Assembly (NCBI GenBank): GCA_004292955.1
Contig: RDXX01000009.1
Location: 330,348 to 394,347, forward strand
DNA: 64,000 nucleotides
Source: Oscillatoriales cyanobacterium
GTDB lineage: Bacteria; Cyanobacteriota; Cyanobacteriia; Cyanobacteriales; Microcoleaceae
Reading direction: 5' to 3'
Position 1 is the stretch's first letter. Each line of letters opens with the position of its first letter. The notes beneath the pieces were generated by a model. It was not told the origin of the DNA. It was given only the letters and a program-made list of their open reading frames with translations, and did no database searches. The position numbers and the translations under genes are program-made. Below are positions 1-9,349 of the stretch, in pieces.

Positions 1-2243
1 AGGATTTGTAGCGACAAAATCGGCAATTCTCGGCCGAGTAGAGTGCTGAGCAAAATTGTCATTGATTCTCCGCCGTTGACTGGGAGAATGAAGCTGATGG
101 ATTTAAGTAGGTTTTTGTAGACCGATCGCCCTTCTTCTACCGCAGATTCGATCGACGCAAAGTTATCATCGGTCAAAATCATGTCGGCGGCTTCTTTGGA
201 AACCTCGGTACCGCTACCCATGGCGATGCCGATATCCGCTTGTTTCAGGGCGGGGGCGTCGTTAACGCCGTCTCCTGTCATCGCGACAATTTCGCCTTTT
301 TGCTGCAAAGCTTCTACGAGGCGCAGTTTTTGTTCTGGGGCGACGCGCGCAAAAACTGAGCCGGCTTCTACGGCTTCGGCGAGGGCATTTTTGTCCATGG
401 CGGCGAGTTGGGCGCCGGTGTAGGCTACAAGTTCTCTATTGTGTTTGGTTTTGCGGAATCCCATGCGGCGGGCGATCGCCCTGGCGGTAGCGATGTGATC
501 GCCGGTAATCATTTTAACTTGGATGCCGGCGGTTTGGCAGGCTTGGACGGCGGCGATCGCAGAGGCCCGCGGCGGGTCGATCATGCCTTGGAGTCCGAGG
601 AAAACTAGCCCTGATTCTACGTCTGAGTGAGCAACGGATCCCTGTTCGTGGGGAACGATTTTTTTAGCAAAAGCTAGGACGCGCAAGCCTTGATCGGCCA
701 TTGCATCGACTTGGTGGTGGATTTGCTGGCGATCGACTTCTGTCGAATTTCCTTCAGTGTCGAGACTGGAACCGCAGCGGGTGAGAATTGATTCGACGGA
801 ACCTTTGACATACAAAATTTTGTCGCTTGTCGGAGTTCGATGCAGTGTCGCCATGTATTGAAACTGAGATTCAAAGGGAATTGAATCGAGGCGCGGCATG
901 GATTTTTCCAAGACTTGCTGGCTGAGTTCTGCTTTTTTACCTGCTGCAATTAAAGCTCCTTCTGTCGGATCGCCGACGACAATCCAATCGTTATCTTTGA
1001 ATTCTAAGTGAGAGTCGTTGCAGATCATTCCGGCTTGCAAACATTCTTGCAAAGCTGGAGATTGATTGACACTAATTGGTAGTTGGTTGAGTTCAATGTC
1101 GCCTTCTGGACTGTAACCTGTACCTGTAACGGAGTAGGATTTGCCACCAGAATAGATTTCTTGCACTGTCATCTGATTTTCTGTCAAAGTTCCGGTTTTG
1201 TCAGAACAAATGACTGTGGCGCCGCCGAGGGTTTCTACTGCGGGGAGTTTGCGGACGATCGCGTGTTTGGCGGCCATCCGGGAAACACCGACGGCGAGGG
1301 TGACGGTAATGACGGCGGGGAGGCCTTCGGGGATGGCGCCGACGATGAGGGCGACTGCTGGTTCGACTGCTTCTTTAAAGGCTGAAACTCCGGCTGGGAC
1401 TGGTCGCCCTAAACGCACTGCAAAGGTCAAGGTTGCCATTGCGAGGACAAATAGCAGCCAGTTTTGACTGAATTGATTAAATTTGCGGGTGAGGGGCGTG
1501 GTGAGGTCGATGTGGCGATCGAGCAATTGGGAGATTTTGCCGGTTTCGGTTTTATTGGCGATCGCAATTACGATACCGCTACCTTGGCCGAAGGTAACGA
1601 AACTGCCAGCATAGGCCATGTTATCGCGTTCTGCGAGCGGCGTTTCTTCTGGCAAAACCAAGTTTCCCGCCTGTCCGAGTTGTTTTTCAACAGCAACGGA
1701 TTCGCCTGTAAGTCCAGATTCATCTATTTGCAAGTCGCGGACTTTCACTAAGCGCAAATCGGCGGGTACTTTGTCACCGGAAGTCAGGGTTACTAAGTCG
1801 CCCACAACAAGTTCTTTTGAGGGAACTCTTAATTTCTTGCCACCTCGAATGACTGTGGCTTCTGTGGTAACAGCTTTAGCTAGGGCATCGATTTTTTTCT
1901 CAGCCCCAGCTTCTTGGATGAAACTGATAATAGCGTTGGTAGTTGTTACGCCCCAAATTACGCTGGCATTCAGCCATTCTCCAATCAGTGCTTTGATTAA
2001 ACCGGCACTCAGTAAGATTATCAGGAGGGGTTGGTTAAATTGCAGTATAAATTTTAACCAGGCTGGTTTCCCTGCTTTAACTGTTAGTTCGTTTGGCCCG
2101 AATTTTTGTTGGCGACTGGCTGCTTCTGCTGGATCGATACCGTTTTCCAGATTGGTTTCTAATTGAGTTGCAACTTTGGATCTTTCTAAGTAGTGCCAAT
2201 ATTGCTCTGCTACGTCTACATCGTTGGCGGCTTTTGCTGGCAT
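1..2243 (-). CDS. P-type cation (Ca2+-type) ATPase, C-terminus cut by window edge
   Basis: Membrane ATPase that probably exports Ca2+ or a similar cation. About 747 residues are visible, read from an ATG at 2243 to the left window edge. It carries the family signatures in order: an N-terminal cation-ATPase domain, the actuator TGES motif (near 1705), the PEGL motif of the ion-binding helix (near 1335), the phosphorylated DKTGT loop (near 1200) and the TGDGVND hinge (near 265). PEGL with this order fits the SERCA/PMR1-like type IIA group rather than heavy-metal or K+ pumps. The last transmembrane helices lie outside the window. The gene is read away from the C39 peptidase gene. The substrate is inferred from family only. 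Confidence 0.93.
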   Translation of the reverse strand, partial: MPAKAANDVDVAEQYWHYLERSKVATQLETNLENGIDPAEAASRQQKFGPNELTVKAGKPAWLKFILQFNQPLLIILLSAGLIKALIGEWLNASVIWGVTTTNAIISFIQEAGAEKKIDALAKAVTTEATVIRGGKKLRVPSKELVVGDLVTLTSGDKVPADLRLVKVRDLQIDESGLTGESVAVEKQLGQAGNLVLPEETPLAERDNMAYAGSFVTFGQGSGIVIAIANKTETGKISQLLDRHIDLTTPLTRKFNQFSQNWLLFVLAMATLTFAVRLGRPVPAGVSAFKEAVEPAVALIVGAIPEGLPAVITVTLAVGVSRMAAKHAIVRKLPAVETLGGATVICSDKTGTLTENQMTVQEIYSGGKSYSVTGTGYSPEGDIELNQLPISVNQSPALQECLQAGMICNDSHLEFKDNDWIVVGDPTEGALIAAGKKAELSQQVLEKSMPRLDSIPFESQFQYMATLHRTPTSDKILYVKGSVESILTRCGSSLDTEGNSTEVDRQQIHHQVDAMADQGLRVLAFAKKIVPHEQGSVAHSDVESGLVFLGLQGMIDPPRASAIAAVQACQTAGIQVKMITGDHIATARAIARRMGFRKTKHNRELVAYTGAQLAAMDKNALAEAVEAGSVFARVAPEQKLRLVEALQQKGEIVAMTGDGVNDAPALKQADIGIAMGSGTEVSKEAADMILTDDNFASIESAVEEGRSVYKNLLKSISFILPVNGGESMTILLSTLLGRELPILSLQI

Positions 2244-2725
2244 AATTTTTCCTGGATTTTTGTTGTTTGGCGAGCTTTCTTTTATCGATATTGAATCAGC
2301 GCGCTCAATACAACTCCTCGCTCGTTGGAGCGTGAATATATTGAGCGACAATAGGGTTGATTAATTGTTTGAAGGCGTTTTGACTTCAATCTATCTTACA
2401 GCAGATGTGTCTGTCTTTGCCAATTGGTTTGGGAAATTCTTTTCGGTGCTAAATCTTTTTTGGGAGTTTTCCGAACAGGTAAAAAAAGCTACTCAACTTC
2501 TTGACAGATGGCAAGTTTTAGGTTGTATAGATTCCTGAACAATTTAGCATAAACAGTTTGATTTCCGTACTCTGTAACTGTCAACTATCCACTGGTATAT
2601 GTCTTCCTTGTCTTGTTTATTTGGCAGTTTTCTGCTGTGAGATTTTCCGATTCTGCGATTCCTCCACGGGCGATCGCGAGTGCGCGCGTGTTACAACCTA
2701 GGCTAAGGAACAAAATTGTGATCTC
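2244..2725. other. Intergenic, divergent promoters for the P-ATPase and C39 genes
   Basis: No gene is seen in these 482 bases. The region lies between two divergently read genes, so it should hold both promoters. A 9-bp inverted repeat (CGCTCAATA at 2302-2310 and TATTGAGCG at 2339-2347) encloses a second small palindrome around CTCC/GGAG, and would fold in the 5' leader of the ATPase transcript. No known riboswitch was recognised. Confidence 0.4.
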
Positions 2726-3748
2726 ATGGAAATAGTGGTAACGCTGCTGCTGGGTTCGGCGCTGTTTGTCTGGGGAATGCGCGCAGGAAAGGCGTTAGTG
2801 CGATCGGGAGTGACGGCTAACGATCTGTTTAAGGGCCGAAACTCGATCGCCCTGCTGTTTTTGGGTTTTTACTTTGGCTTGCTGCTGCTGGCGTTAAATC
2901 TGCCTCAAATGCCTGTTTTGCCGATCGAGTGGCGATTCCATGGGATGCGAGTAACTTGGACTCTGCTGCGGGTGATGCTGATGGGAGTCTGCGGTATTGG
3001 GTTTACTGTAAGTTGGTTGACGGCGCGATCGCAAGTAATCGCAGTAATTTTAATTGGCTTGTTGGGATTGGGAGGATTTACAAGCGCTGAATCCTATTTT
3101 TTGGAGCCAATTTACGCTGATTTAATCGATAATTTGCAGCCAAACGGTGTATTTCGGCAAACATCTAGCAGCAGTTGTGCACCGGCGGCGCTAGCAACCG
3201 TGTTGAGGCGTTGGGGAATCGAGGCGACGGAATCAAGCGTAGCGCGTTTGGCGGGCACAAGTCTCTTGGGTACTTCGATGCCACAATTGATTGTAGCAGC
3301 GAGGGCTTTGGGTGTAAGTGCAGTGGAACTGCGGCCGACTTGGGAGCAAATTCAGCAAATTAATCGCCCTGGAGTGTTATCGGTTTGGCTGTTTGACGGC
3401 CCTCGGAAGTTACCGCACGCCGTGGCTTTGCTGGGAATGAATGACAGTGTAGCAGCGATTGGAGATCCGGCGCGGGGCAGGATTTTCTATTTAGACAGGG
3501 CGACTTTTGCCATGATTTGGCGGGAGGAGTACGTGCCGATTTTTCGTGCTACGGATATGTTGTTAAGTGACAAACAGGCTGTTGATTATTTGACTAAGTT
3601 AGGATATAATTCTGGTAATTTGCCAGCAGACATCGAGCGATTTCAAACAGACAAAAAAATGAAAGTCAGCGGCAAATTAGATAGAATGACTGAGTTAATG
3701 TTGAGCGGCCCTTTCTTGGAAGGAGTGCCGAGATTGGATGGAAAATAG
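2726..3748 (+). CDS. Membrane-anchored C39-family cysteine peptidase with C-terminal peptidoglycan-binding-like domain
   Basis: 340 residues. The N-terminal ~120 residues hold three or four hydrophobic segments. A papain-like C39 peptidase core follows, with the candidate catalytic Cys151 in SSSSCAPAAL, His231 in PHAVALLG and Asp247 in GDPARG. Residues about 284-330 look like a PG_binding_1 repeat (YLTKLGY, IERFQTDKKMKVSGKLD). C39 domains normally trim double-glycine leaders of exported peptides inside ABC transporters. Here the domain stands alone, without ABC exporter parts, so the substrate is unknown. A wall-facing peptidase held in the membrane is an inference. No operon partner is visible. 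Confidence 0.8.
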   Translation: MEIVVTLLLGSALFVWGMRAGKALVRSGVTANDLFKGRNSIALLFLGFYFGLLLLALNLPQMPVLPIEWRFHGMRVTWTLLRVMLMGVCGIGFTVSWLTARSQVIAVILIGLLGLGGFTSAESYFLEPIYADLIDNLQPNGVFRQTSSSSCAPAALATVLRRWGIEATESSVARLAGTSLLGTSMPQLIVAARALGVSAVELRPTWEQIQQINRPGVLSVWLFDGPRKLPHAVALLGMNDSVAAIGDPARGRIFYLDRATFAMIWREEYVPIFRATDMLLSDKQAVDYLTKLGYNSGNLPADIERFQTDKKMKVSGKLDRMTELMLSGPFLEGVPRLDGK

Positions 3749-3770
3749 TTATAAAAAATACCGCGCTCAA

Positions 3771-3824
3771 GTTTGTAGTGAGGACTTCAGTCCTCTTAAG
3801 TTTTTGAGGACTGAAATCCTCACG
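3771..3824. repeat. Hairpin copy of the GTTTGTAGTGAGGACTTCAG repeat
   Basis: GAGGACTTCAGTCCTC faces GAGGACTGAAATCCTC, giving an imperfect stem just downstream of the C39 peptidase gene. The same unit occurs three times in tandem at 35394-35601, and in degraded form near 41717-41780 and 58569-58620. It may end transcription of the upstream gene. Confidence 0.7.
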
Positions 3825-3992
3825 AAAAACCCGGGCTTTTAGCGCTCTTTCCTAATATTATAAAGAGCGCTGAAGCGCAACTACGTACCTAATTTGTCTA
3901 ACGACAATAAAACCACCCTGTTTTTTAAGGGGGGGGGTTAGGGGAATCGGTTTTCAGTTAAGCGTATTGTATCATAGCATTCATCAAATATC

Positions 3993-5051
3993 TCACAAAC
4001 AAATACCAGCCCAACTATCAATTGACTGAGTAGATTTAACCACATTCATCCCCGCCTGCGCGAATCTTAAAAAAGCCGCATCTGCTTGTTCAGTAAAATC
4101 AACAACACCAGGAACAACCACCGGCGAAGTACAATCTTCCAACAAATAAACCTTCCTAGCCAACATAGAATCCCGCGCCACAATGTCAGTCAACAAATCA
4201 TCAATCGTCCAAGCAACACAATGACTCTTCGCTTGTCCCGCAATAATTACCGCATCAAACTCTAACAACTTATCAATAAACCCAGCATTTTTATGAGCAA
4301 TCGGATTTCCGTCGGCCCCATCTAAGACTTCCGGCTGCAAAACCGAATAGTTTTCAGTTAAGGGATTCCCACCTTTAATCTCAAAAAGTGCTTGACTGTG
4401 GCGCGCCATACTGTGAAAAAATATCGCTTCTTCCACCGCAGAAACCAGGGCGTGTCCAATCCCACCCAGCATCGAGTGATACGGCCAAATTGTCAAGGGA
4501 AATTTGCCATTGTCGCTGAGTTTCTGTACGTAGTGAAGGCAGTGTTTTTGTAGTTCCGCATAATTCCCACCCGCGATGCTATCGGCGACGGCTGGGTTGA
4601 CTTTCCAAATTCCTTGCTGCACATCTTCCAGAGTAATTAATGTGGCGGCGGGAATGGGGTTTTCGCCTGCATCATCGATCCAAAATATGGGATGAAAAAT
4701 TTGCATGGCGGTGTGCGTATCCATTGTCGGCGCAATCGTGGTAATTGCGTTTAAGTTGCGGTAGATGAATTCGCATAGGCGCAGGTTGTCATCAACAGCA
4801 CCGCTACCGGAACGCCCGCCGACAAATAGTTCAAATTCCGGTACGCAAAATGTATTTTGGGCATCAATTATTAGCAAACAAATTCGCTTTTCGTCGCTAG
4901 CTGCTGGCTGAATACTATGTTTTAAAGCCCAATTATTAGCTTCATTCGCTCTTTCTTGATAGGGAACTCGCCAGATTTGACTGATTTTATGGGCATCGAA
5001 ATATTCTGGAATTGGGAGTTGTGTTTTTGTGGTCATGGTTGATATGTTCAA
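3993..5051 (-). CDS. Cysteine hydrolase, isochorismatase/nicotinamidase-like
   Basis: 352 residues, longer than the usual ~200-residue family member because of an N-terminal extension and a mid-domain insertion. The fold is recognised from the LLIIDAQNTFCVPE strand with Asp63, the metal-site-like MDTHTAMQIFHP segment (Asp111, His113), the WPYHSMLGGIGH segment, and AKSHCVAWTIDD, which carries the likely nucleophile Cys278. The family hydrolyses amides such as nicotinamide, or vinyl ethers such as isochorismate. The exact substrate cannot be read from sequence. A second ATG at 5036 is an equally good start. A (TTGACAG)n tract lies directly upstream. Confidence 0.8.
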   Translation of the reverse strand: MNISTMTTKTQLPIPEYFDAHKISQIWRVPYQERANEANNWALKHSIQPAASDEKRICLLIIDAQNTFCVPEFELFVGGRSGSGAVDDNLRLCEFIYRNLNAITTIAPTMDTHTAMQIFHPIFWIDDAGENPIPAATLITLEDVQQGIWKVNPAVADSIAGGNYAELQKHCLHYVQKLSDNGKFPLTIWPYHSMLGGIGHALVSAVEEAIFFHSMARHSQALFEIKGGNPLTENYSVLQPEVLDGADGNPIAHKNAGFIDKLLEFDAVIIAGQAKSHCVAWTIDDLLTDIVARDSMLARKVYLLEDCTSPVVVPGVVDFTEQADAAFLRFAQAGMNVVKSTQSIDSWAGICL

Positions 5052-5086
5052 CAGTTGACAGTTGACAGTTGACAGTTGACAGTTTG
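5052..5086. repeat. Heptanucleotide (TTGACAG)n short tandem repeat
   Basis: Four to five consecutive TTGACAG units. The same heptamer recurs at 8284-8320, 38490-38530, 43795-43808 and 61016-61052. It belongs to the short tandemly repeated repetitive sequences known from filamentous cyanobacteria. Confidence 0.85.
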
Positions 5087-5090
5087 AGAG

Positions 5091-5187
5091 CTACCTCTAC
5101 CTAGAAGGAAGAGGATTGGAGTAATGAATATTCTGATTTTAATTTCTCCCTCAAGGGGAGAGGCTTTCAACCAATTCTTTCTGGTAA
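5091..5187. repeat. Dispersed ~95-bp repeat, copy 1 of 3
   Basis: Begins CTACCTCTACCTAGAAGGAA and ends CAACCAATTCTTTCTGGTAA. It is about 80-90% identical by eye to 38253-38347 and 43820-43912. The AGGAAGAGGATTGG segment near the left end can pair with CCAATTCTTTCT at the right end. Each copy sits just after TTGACAG heptamers. Confidence 0.75.
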
Positions 5188-5236
5188 GTTAACAACTGCT
5201 ATATAATGCTGGTATCTATTTATTTATCGGTCAATT

Positions 5237-5968
5237 ATGGAGCCAGAAGCAAGTCAGATTTCTAGCAGCTATACTTTTAAAAGCAGATTGTTGTTTTTGT
5301 CGATCGCCCTTGCAGTCCCTCTGTTAATTGTAGCAACTAGATCCGCCTACGTTCAAGGACTGTTAAGAGCTGTTTTAATCCAAATCGAGCATTTAGGCGT
5401 CTGGGGCCCGATCGCCTTTATCGCTACCTACAACTTCGCTACGATACTATTTATACCTGGTTCCGTGCTGACCTTGGGAGGCGGCGTGCTGTTTGGGCTG
5501 TGGTGGGGCTCGATATACGTGTTAATCGCCGCCACCCTAGGGGCGACCTTTGCTTTTCTGATCGGGCGATACCTGTCGCGCGATCGCGTGGTAAAATATA
5601 TGGAAGCTCACCCAAAGTTTCAAGCCCTCGATCGCGCCGTTGCTAAAGAAGGATTAAAAATAGTCTTTTTAACTCGTCTTTGTCCTTTATTTCCGTTCAA
5701 TTTATTGAATTACGCTTTGGGGATTACTCAGGTTTCTTTGAAAGATTATGTATTAGGTTCCTCCGGCATGATTCCGGGAACCGTGATGTACGTTTACTCA
5801 GGTTCTTTGGTAGGAAATATTGCTGCTATATGTACGGTAAATCAGCCTGCAAATCCTCAAGCCGAACTTGTAAAATGGTTGATTAATACCATCAGTTTTA
5901 CGGCTGCTGTCGCCGTCACCGTCTATATAACTAGGATTGCTCGCAAAGCTTTAGATGAAACTATTTAA
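5237..5968 (+). CDS. TVP38/TMEM64 (DedA-like) membrane protein
   Basis: 243 residues with about six hydrophobic segments. Family hallmarks are FIPGSVLTLGGGVLFG (residues ~74-89), the GRYLSRD motif after the second half-helix, and the CPLFPFNLLNYALG segment. The family includes SNARE-associated/VTT-domain proteins, thought to act as lipid scramblases or transporters. The next gene, an FAD-disulphide oxidoreductase, starts 16 bases later on the same strand. This pairing is common in bacteria and suggests a shared role, perhaps in selenite or metal-stress handling, though nothing in the sequence proves it. Confidence 0.88.
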   Translation: MEPEASQISSSYTFKSRLLFLSIALAVPLLIVATRSAYVQGLLRAVLIQIEHLGVWGPIAFIATYNFATILFIPGSVLTLGGGVLFGLWWGSIYVLIAATLGATFAFLIGRYLSRDRVVKYMEAHPKFQALDRAVAKEGLKIVFLTRLCPLFPFNLLNYALGITQVSLKDYVLGSSGMIPGTVMYVYSGSLVGNIAAICTVNQPANPQAELVKWLINTISFTAAVAVTVYITRIARKALDETI

Positions 5969-5984
5969 TTAGGAAGATTTGCTC

Positions 5985-7520
5985 ATGTCGCAGTCAAAAG
6001 TCGATCGCGTAACAGTCCCCCCGATGGACGAATACAACCAAAAATTAGTCTCCTACTTGCATCCGCCGGATTGGGTAAACCCGCAGCCCGCTAGCAGCTA
6101 CAACTTAGTAGTAATTGGCGCCGGGCCCGCCGGATTAATTGTGGCTGCGGGCGCCGCAGGTTTGGGTGCGAAAGTTGCTTTGATTGAAAAACATTTGATG
6201 GGTGGCGACTGTTTGAATGTCGGTTGTGTCCCGTCAAAGGCTTTAATTCGATCGGCCCGCGCTGTCGGCGATATCTGGAATGCGAGTAAATTTGGTGTTA
6301 ATGTTCCTAACAGTGCAGAAGTGGATTTTGCTGCTGTGATGGAACGGCTGCGCCGGATTAGGGCGGGAATCAGCGATGTCGATTCAGTCGATCGCTACCA
6401 GCACAAATTAGGAGTCGATGTTTTCTTAGGTTCCGGTAGTTTTACTAGCAATTCTACCATAGAAGTTGCAGGTCAAACTCTTAAATTCAAAAAAGCAGTA
6501 ATTACCACAGGCGCAAGGGCGCTAGAACCGCAAATTCCCGGTTTGAAGGAAGCTGGATATTTGACAAATGAAACTGTATTTAACCTCACAGAAAAACCTC
6601 AGCGTTTGGCGGTAATTGGCGGTGGGCCGATCGGCTGCGAATTAGCCCAATCTTTTCGGCGCCTGGGTTGCAAAGTCGTGTTGCTGCACAAAAATGCTCA
6701 GATTTTGGACAAGGAAGATGTCGATGCTGCTACCATTGTGCAGGAAGCTTTTGTCAGGGAAGATATTCAATTAATTTTAGACTCAAAAATAGAGCGCGTT
6801 GAACAAACAAATGCAGGCAAAGTAGTTTATTATCAATCTCAAGGTAAGGAAGCGTCGGTAACGGTAGATGAGATTATTGTCAGCGTAGGGCGATCGCCAA
6901 ACGTGGAAGGATTGAACCTAGAAACTGTCGGCGTGGAGTACGATACAGAAAAAGGCGTCTTTGTCAACGACAATTTGCAAACAACCAATCCCCGCATTTA
7001 CGCCGCCGGTGACATTTGTATGAAGGATAAATTTACCCATGCTGCTGATTTTGCCGCCAGAATGGTCATCCAAAACACCCTATTTTTCGGGCGCAAAAAG
7101 CTCAGCGCCTTGACGATACCTTGGTGTACTTATACTAGCCCAGAGGTGGCGCGCGTCGGAATGGGCGATCGAGAATTGCAAGCCGCGGGGATTGATGTCG
7201 ATACGTTTTTGATTCCTTTCGATACAGTCGATAGAGCAATTATAGATGGTGAAGATGAAGGTTTTGTGAAAATTCACGTCAAGAAAGGCAGCGATAAAAT
7301 ATTAGGTGCAACTATTGTGGCGCGACACGCGGGAGATATGATTAGCGAGATTACTTTAGCAATGGTAAACAATATTGGTTTAGGAAAGATTGCTAGTGTC
7401 ATTCATCCGTATCCGACGCAAGCCGAAGCAATTCGGAAAGCAGGAGATGCTTACAATCGTACTCGCTTGACTCCGTTTGTAAAAAATTTGTTCAATAAAT
7501 GGCTGGCTTGGACGCGGTAA
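5985..7520 (+). CDS. FAD-dependent pyridine nucleotide-disulphide oxidoreductase, mercuric-reductase-like
   Basis: 511 residues from the ATG at 5985, which has AGGAAG 8 bases upstream; a TTG at 5979 is the alternative. It has the FAD-binding GAGPAGLIVAAGAA, the redox-active disulphide in GGDCLNVGCVPSKA, the NAD(P)-binding GGGPIGCELAQSFRRLG, the second FAD motif YAAGDIC, and the C-terminal dimer domain with HPYPTQAE. The N-terminal heavy-metal-associated domain and the C-terminal Cys pair of true MerA are absent, so Hg2+ reduction is unlikely. It resembles the MerA-like/lipoamide dehydrogenase group that sits beside TVP38 genes. It is probably co-transcribed with 5237-5968. Confidence 0.88.
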   Translation: MSQSKVDRVTVPPMDEYNQKLVSYLHPPDWVNPQPASSYNLVVIGAGPAGLIVAAGAAGLGAKVALIEKHLMGGDCLNVGCVPSKALIRSARAVGDIWNASKFGVNVPNSAEVDFAAVMERLRRIRAGISDVDSVDRYQHKLGVDVFLGSGSFTSNSTIEVAGQTLKFKKAVITTGARALEPQIPGLKEAGYLTNETVFNLTEKPQRLAVIGGGPIGCELAQSFRRLGCKVVLLHKNAQILDKEDVDAATIVQEAFVREDIQLILDSKIERVEQTNAGKVVYYQSQGKEASVTVDEIIVSVGRSPNVEGLNLETVGVEYDTEKGVFVNDNLQTTNPRIYAAGDICMKDKFTHAADFAARMVIQNTLFFGRKKLSALTIPWCTYTSPEVARVGMGDRELQAAGIDVDTFLIPFDTVDRAIIDGEDEGFVKIHVKKGSDKILGATIVARHAGDMISEITLAMVNNIGLGKIASVIHPYPTQAEAIRKAGDAYNRTRLTPFVKNLFNKWLAWTR

Positions 7521-7554
7521 AAAATGCCATTATAATTTACGCACAAATTGTATC

Positions 7555-7662
7555 TAATCTTGTGGGATGGGCTTCTAGCCCGTCCGAAACATAAAAGTTA
7601 AAGGTGAAACAAATTATGTATGTTGATGTTTCTTGTGGGATGGGCTTCTAGCCCGTCCCGAA
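7555..7662. repeat. Two copies of a GTGGGATGGGCTTCTAGCCC hairpin repeat
   Basis: Copies at about 7560-7588 and 7634-7660. Each folds as GGGC-TTCTA-GCCC with flanking G-T pairs. They lie between the convergent oxidoreductase and Uma2 genes and may act as bidirectional terminators. A relative (GGGATGGGCATCTTGCCCGT) follows lepA near 49837. Confidence 0.65.
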
Positions 7663-7686
7663 TATGCAATTTAAATGTGAAATAGC

Positions 7687-8283
7687 CTATTTTTCAGTTT
7701 CTGTTTCCGTTTCTATTTCAAAAGTAACACCTTCATACAAAAGTTCGATCGCCAATTCAAATTCAATGCTTGACAAAGTTACAATCTCTCCAGCACTATA
7801 AGAATAGTAAAGCCACATTTTACCCTCACCCCGACAGTAACGTTCAACGGAGATTTTTTCAGAATCAATCAAGATATACTCTTGTAAAGTCGGAATTTTC
7901 AGGTAAGCCGTGAATTTTTCATCCCGATCCTTACCACTTGTACCGGGCGAGAGAACTTCCACAATTAGTTTCGGATGTTGAATAAACTTGCGCGCATTCA
8001 TATCTTCAGGATCGCAACTAACTATCACATCCGGGTAATAGTAACGGCTGCGAGGACTGACTTGCAATTTAACATCTGACACGTTCGCGCGACAACCTCT
8101 AGAACGCAGATGAGGGCGCACAGCCGTGTAAAAATTAAGTGCAAGATCGTTATGGGGAATTGTACCGCCAGTCATCGCAAAGACTTCGCCGTTGACATAT
8201 TCGTAGCGAATGTCTTGTTGCGCTTCCCATTCGAGATATTCCTCGAAGGTCATCCTTGGGGGTTGTTGGGGAATAGCTATCAT
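7687..8283 (-). CDS. Uma2-family (DUF820) putative restriction-like endonuclease
   Basis: 198 residues. Typical Uma2 start (PRMTFEEYLEWEAQQ), then YEYVNGEVFAMTGG, PDVIVSCDP, LIVEVLSPGTSGKDRDEKF and LQEYILIDSEKISVERY. The D/E residues of the PD-(D/E)XK core are present. Cyanobacteria carry dozens of such genes and their role is unresolved; the name reflects the nuclease fold only. It ends in an acidic ETETETEK tail. A (TTGACAG)n tract precedes the ATG. Confidence 0.88.
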   Translation of the reverse strand: MIAIPQQPPRMTFEEYLEWEAQQDIRYEYVNGEVFAMTGGTIPHNDLALNFYTAVRPHLRSRGCRANVSDVKLQVSPRSRYYYPDVIVSCDPEDMNARKFIQHPKLIVEVLSPGTSGKDRDEKFTAYLKIPTLQEYILIDSEKISVERYCRGEGKMWLYYSYSAGEIVTLSSIEFELAIELLYEGVTFEIETETETEK

Positions 8284-8320
8284 ATTGACAGTTGACAGTT
8301 GACAGTTGACAGTTGACAGG
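8284..8320. repeat. (TTGACAG)n heptanucleotide tract
   Basis: Five consecutive units directly upstream of the Uma2 ATG, so the repeat sits within that gene's leader. Confidence 0.85.
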
Positions 8321-8394
8321 TAAAATTTGGATTCAATCTTACTTCGATTGTAGCATCACGGCCAGGGCGATTTATCGCCCGAATCCATCCTTCG

Positions 8395-9243
8395 TTAAAA
8401 ATCCCCTTCATCTACTTGAAATACAGTCAATCCCAACGATCGCCACATATCAACCACCTGCTGGCGATCGTCCAATACAAACTTAACATTATATTGCCCT
8501 GCAATCTGCTGCCGATAGATTTCCTCCTTCATAATCGCATCCTTCCTCATATCCCCAGTTTTCCGCATATAGAGACCTGCATAATTCACCTCGTATTGCC
8601 GCAACCATTGTTCAGTCTGAGGTTGACAGTCATCGGTTCTGCCCGATACTACGATAATATTAACGCTAGACTGCCACTTGCGGATGGTATCTAGGACAGG
8701 CTGATTCGGTAAATCGCGATCGCACTTTGAAGCATCAAAAGGATTTCTACCATTGAGAAGCGCTAATGTACCGTCCATATCTACAAGAATTGCATCCGGC
8801 AAATCCGGGTTATATTCCGGCGGCGCAACCGGAACCCGCACGTACTTATTGTACATCTTCATTATCACATCTTTACCCACCGAATTAAGTCTTTTCAAAT
8901 CCCGTTTAATACACTCCTCCACCGGAACTTGCAGGAAAGAATCATTAACTTCAACGATGGCTTTACCCTTAACCAACTCTTTGATATGTTCGATATGCGG
9001 CCCGAAATTAGTATCGTCCACAATCACGTGCTTGCCACTTTCCAAAGCCATCAGAATAATCGTATCTCTCAACTGCACAATAAACTTTTCATTCGCCGGA
9101 GACCAATGAGAAGCGTGAGCCATTTCTCGAAGTAAATCTTTATTGCTACGCACCCATCTTGCAGGTTCAGACAGCAGCAATTCTCTCGCAAATAGAGATT
9201 TTCCAGAAGCAGGTAAGCCGACAAGTACAATAACTCTTTTCAT
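8395..9243 (-). CDS. T4-like polynucleotide 5'-kinase / 3'-phosphatase
   Basis: 282 residues, close to the 301 of T4 Pnkp, with the same domain order. The N-terminal kinase has P-loop GLPASGKS near the start. The C-terminal HAD phosphatase has VDMDGTLA (the DxDGT nucleophile motif), VVSGRTDDC and FVLDDRQQVVDMWR. Such enzymes phosphorylate 5'-OH RNA ends and remove 2',3'-cyclic or 3'-phosphates, leaving ends ready for ligation. The partner RNA ligase is immediately upstream on the same strand. The ATG at 9243 is preferred, because an upstream in-frame ATG at 9276 only adds residues translated from a spacer repeat (NYPLPIT). Confidence 0.9.
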   Translation of the reverse strand: MKRVIVLVGLPASGKSLFARELLLSEPARWVRSNKDLLREMAHASHWSPANEKFIVQLRDTIILMALESGKHVIVDDTNFGPHIEHIKELVKGKAIVEVNDSFLQVPVEECIKRDLKRLNSVGKDVIMKMYNKYVRVPVAPPEYNPDLPDAILVDMDGTLALLNGRNPFDASKCDRDLPNQPVLDTIRKWQSSVNIIVVSGRTDDCQPQTEQWLRQYEVNYAGLYMRKTGDMRKDAIMKEEIYRQQIAGQYNVKFVLDDRQQVVDMWRSLGLTVFQVDEGDF

Positions 9244-9349
9244 AGTAATGGGTAATGGATAATTGGTAATTTGCAACTTAATTCTTTAGTCCGCGGAGGC
9301 GGACTTTGTTTGTGTAGTAGCGGTTTCAACCGCCGATTCTCTGCGAACC

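Noticed and set aside
1083..2166. Several plus-strand frames over the P-type ATPase
   Set aside because: The minus-strand frame contains all ATPase motifs; the plus-strand products are antisense shadows without domains.
5985..7520. Mercury resistance (mer) locus
   Set aside because: The reductase-like protein lacks the N-terminal metal-binding domain and C-terminal Cys pair, and no merR, merT or merP is nearby.
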